Part shown: one piece after another, positions 63,569 to 64,000 of the stretch | Position numbering within the stretch: position 1 is the stretch's first letter | Layout: each line of letters opens with the position of its first letter | NCBI RefSeq assembly: GCF_009664855.1 | Contig: NZ_CP045928.1 | Location: 3,877,195-3,941,194 of the forward strand | DNA: 64,000 nucleotides | Reading direction: 5' to 3' | From: Flavobacterium sp. SLB02 | GTDB taxonomy: Bacteria; Bacteroidota; Bacteroidia; Flavobacteriales; Flavobacteriaceae | Program-made: the position numbers and the translations under genes | The notes under the pieces: generated by a model | Seen by the model: only the letters and a program-made list of their open reading frames with translations | Databases searched by the model: none | What the model was told of the DNA's origin: nothing

Positions 63569-64000
63569 ATGGCTTCAATAACATTAGGAGGAAATCCTAT
63601 CCATACTTCAGGTGAATTACCAACAGTTGGTTCTCAACTAGCTGATTTCAAATTAGTACAAAACGATTTATCTGTTGCTTCGTTGAGTAACTTTGCAGGA
63701 AAAAAATTAGTTTTAAACATTTTCCCAAGTGTTGATACAGGAACTTGCGCGACATCTGTTAGAAAATTCAACGAAAGCGCAAGCGGTTTAGAAAACACAA
63801 CTGTATTATGCATCTCAAGAGATTTGCCATTTGCTCAAAAACGTTTTTGTGGAGCTGAGGGACTTGAAAATGTAGTAAACTTATCTGATTTTCAAGCAGG
63901 AACTTTTGGTAAAGCAAACGGTCTGGAAATCCTAGACGGACCACTAGCGGGTTTACACTCAAGAGCAATTATTGTTGTTGATGAAAACGGAAAAATTACT
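63569..64000 (+). CDS. tpx: Thiol peroxidase, N-terminal part
   Basis: 144 codons of an atypical 2-Cys peroxiredoxin (Tpx) are visible; the gene runs past the window end. Cys60 in SVDTGTCATSV is the peroxidatic cysteine and Cys94 in KRFCGAEGL the resolving one, with the Tpx spacing. The motif PSVDTGTCATSVRKFNE is diagnostic. It reduces lipid and alkyl hydroperoxides with thioredoxin. Its own promoter makes it a separate unit in a peroxide-defence cluster. Confidence 0.95.
   Translation, partial: MASITLGGNPIHTSGELPTVGSQLADFKLVQNDLSVASLSNFAGKKLVLNIFPSVDTGTCATSVRKFNESASGLENTTVLCISRDLPFAQKRFCGAEGLENVVNLSDFQAGTFGKANGLEILDGPLAGLHSRAIIVVDENGKIT

Noticed and set aside
1..64000. CRISPR arrays, tRNA or rRNA genes
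   Set aside because: No regularly spaced repeats with unique spacers, no cloverleaf-like GTTCGANTC segments and no rRNA-like conserved stretches were seen when reading both strands; a covariance-model scan would be decisive.

Overview
The window is AT-rich chromosomal DNA from a member of the Bacteroidota, most probably Flavobacterium or a close relative. Three things point there. Promoters match the flavobacterial pattern: a TAnnTTTG -7 box, at lysA with a TTTG box 19 bp upstream. Shine-Dalgarno sequences are nearly absent. The gene content (PorT-type barrel, lipoproteins with an SC lipobox, GHL10/AmpG/NagZ set, DUF6952 protein, two-domain amidohydrolase) is typical of flavobacteria. I see no rRNA, tRNA, CRISPR array, prophage or intact insertion sequence. 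Most of the window is ordinary chromosome with a small-gene accessory stretch at about 8.8-28 kb.

Layout. 1-8.5 kb: sucC (5' part), the gltB-gltD glutamate synthase genes and lysA. 8.8-15.3 kb: a run of small secreted, membrane and hypothetical proteins, ending in DUF5071 and DUF3592 proteins that resemble immunity proteins. 15.4-28.3 kb: VOC protein, three lipoproteins, an ArsR regulator with two tandem SRPBCC genes, an outer-membrane barrel, a small alarmone hydrolase-like HD protein, an esterase, three GNAT or NTF2-fold genes, a fold-III PLP racemase, a DUF1963 protein, one pseudogene and a decayed stretch. 28.4-34 kb: a Gfo/Idh/MocA oxidoreductase and two exported amidohydrolase-like proteins, parts of which lack the metal ligands. 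34-45 kb: amtB, dsbD, tilS, pabB, a DUF4349 lipoprotein, a DoxX protein, a lipocalin and lpdA. 45-53 kb: lrp divergent from a methionine-gamma-lyase-like gene, an APC amino-acid permease, a long FAD/Fe-S dehydrogenase and mscS. 53-56 kb: small membrane protein, Imm33-like protein, DUF3137-LemA pair. 56.3-61.6 kb: a peptidoglycan-salvage operon (GHL10 hydrolase, AmpG-like permease, TPR-like protein, GNAT, NagZ). 61.7-64 kb: a peroxide-defence cluster (AhpC-type peroxiredoxin, thioredoxin, DUF6952, Tpx cut by the window end).

Nitrogen assimilation (amtB, gltBD), amino-acid metabolism (lysA, megL-like, permease, lrp) and thiol/peroxide chemistry (dsbD, lpdA, ahpC, trx, tpx) recur, but only the peptidoglycan and peroxide groups look like functional clusters. 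The most unusual signals are non-coding: several families of dispersed intergenic repeats, one between lrp and the megL-like gene; a tandem SRPBCC duplication that carried the 3' end of arsR with it; and palindromes placed over or just upstream of promoters. I did not find a clearly new defence or biosynthetic system.
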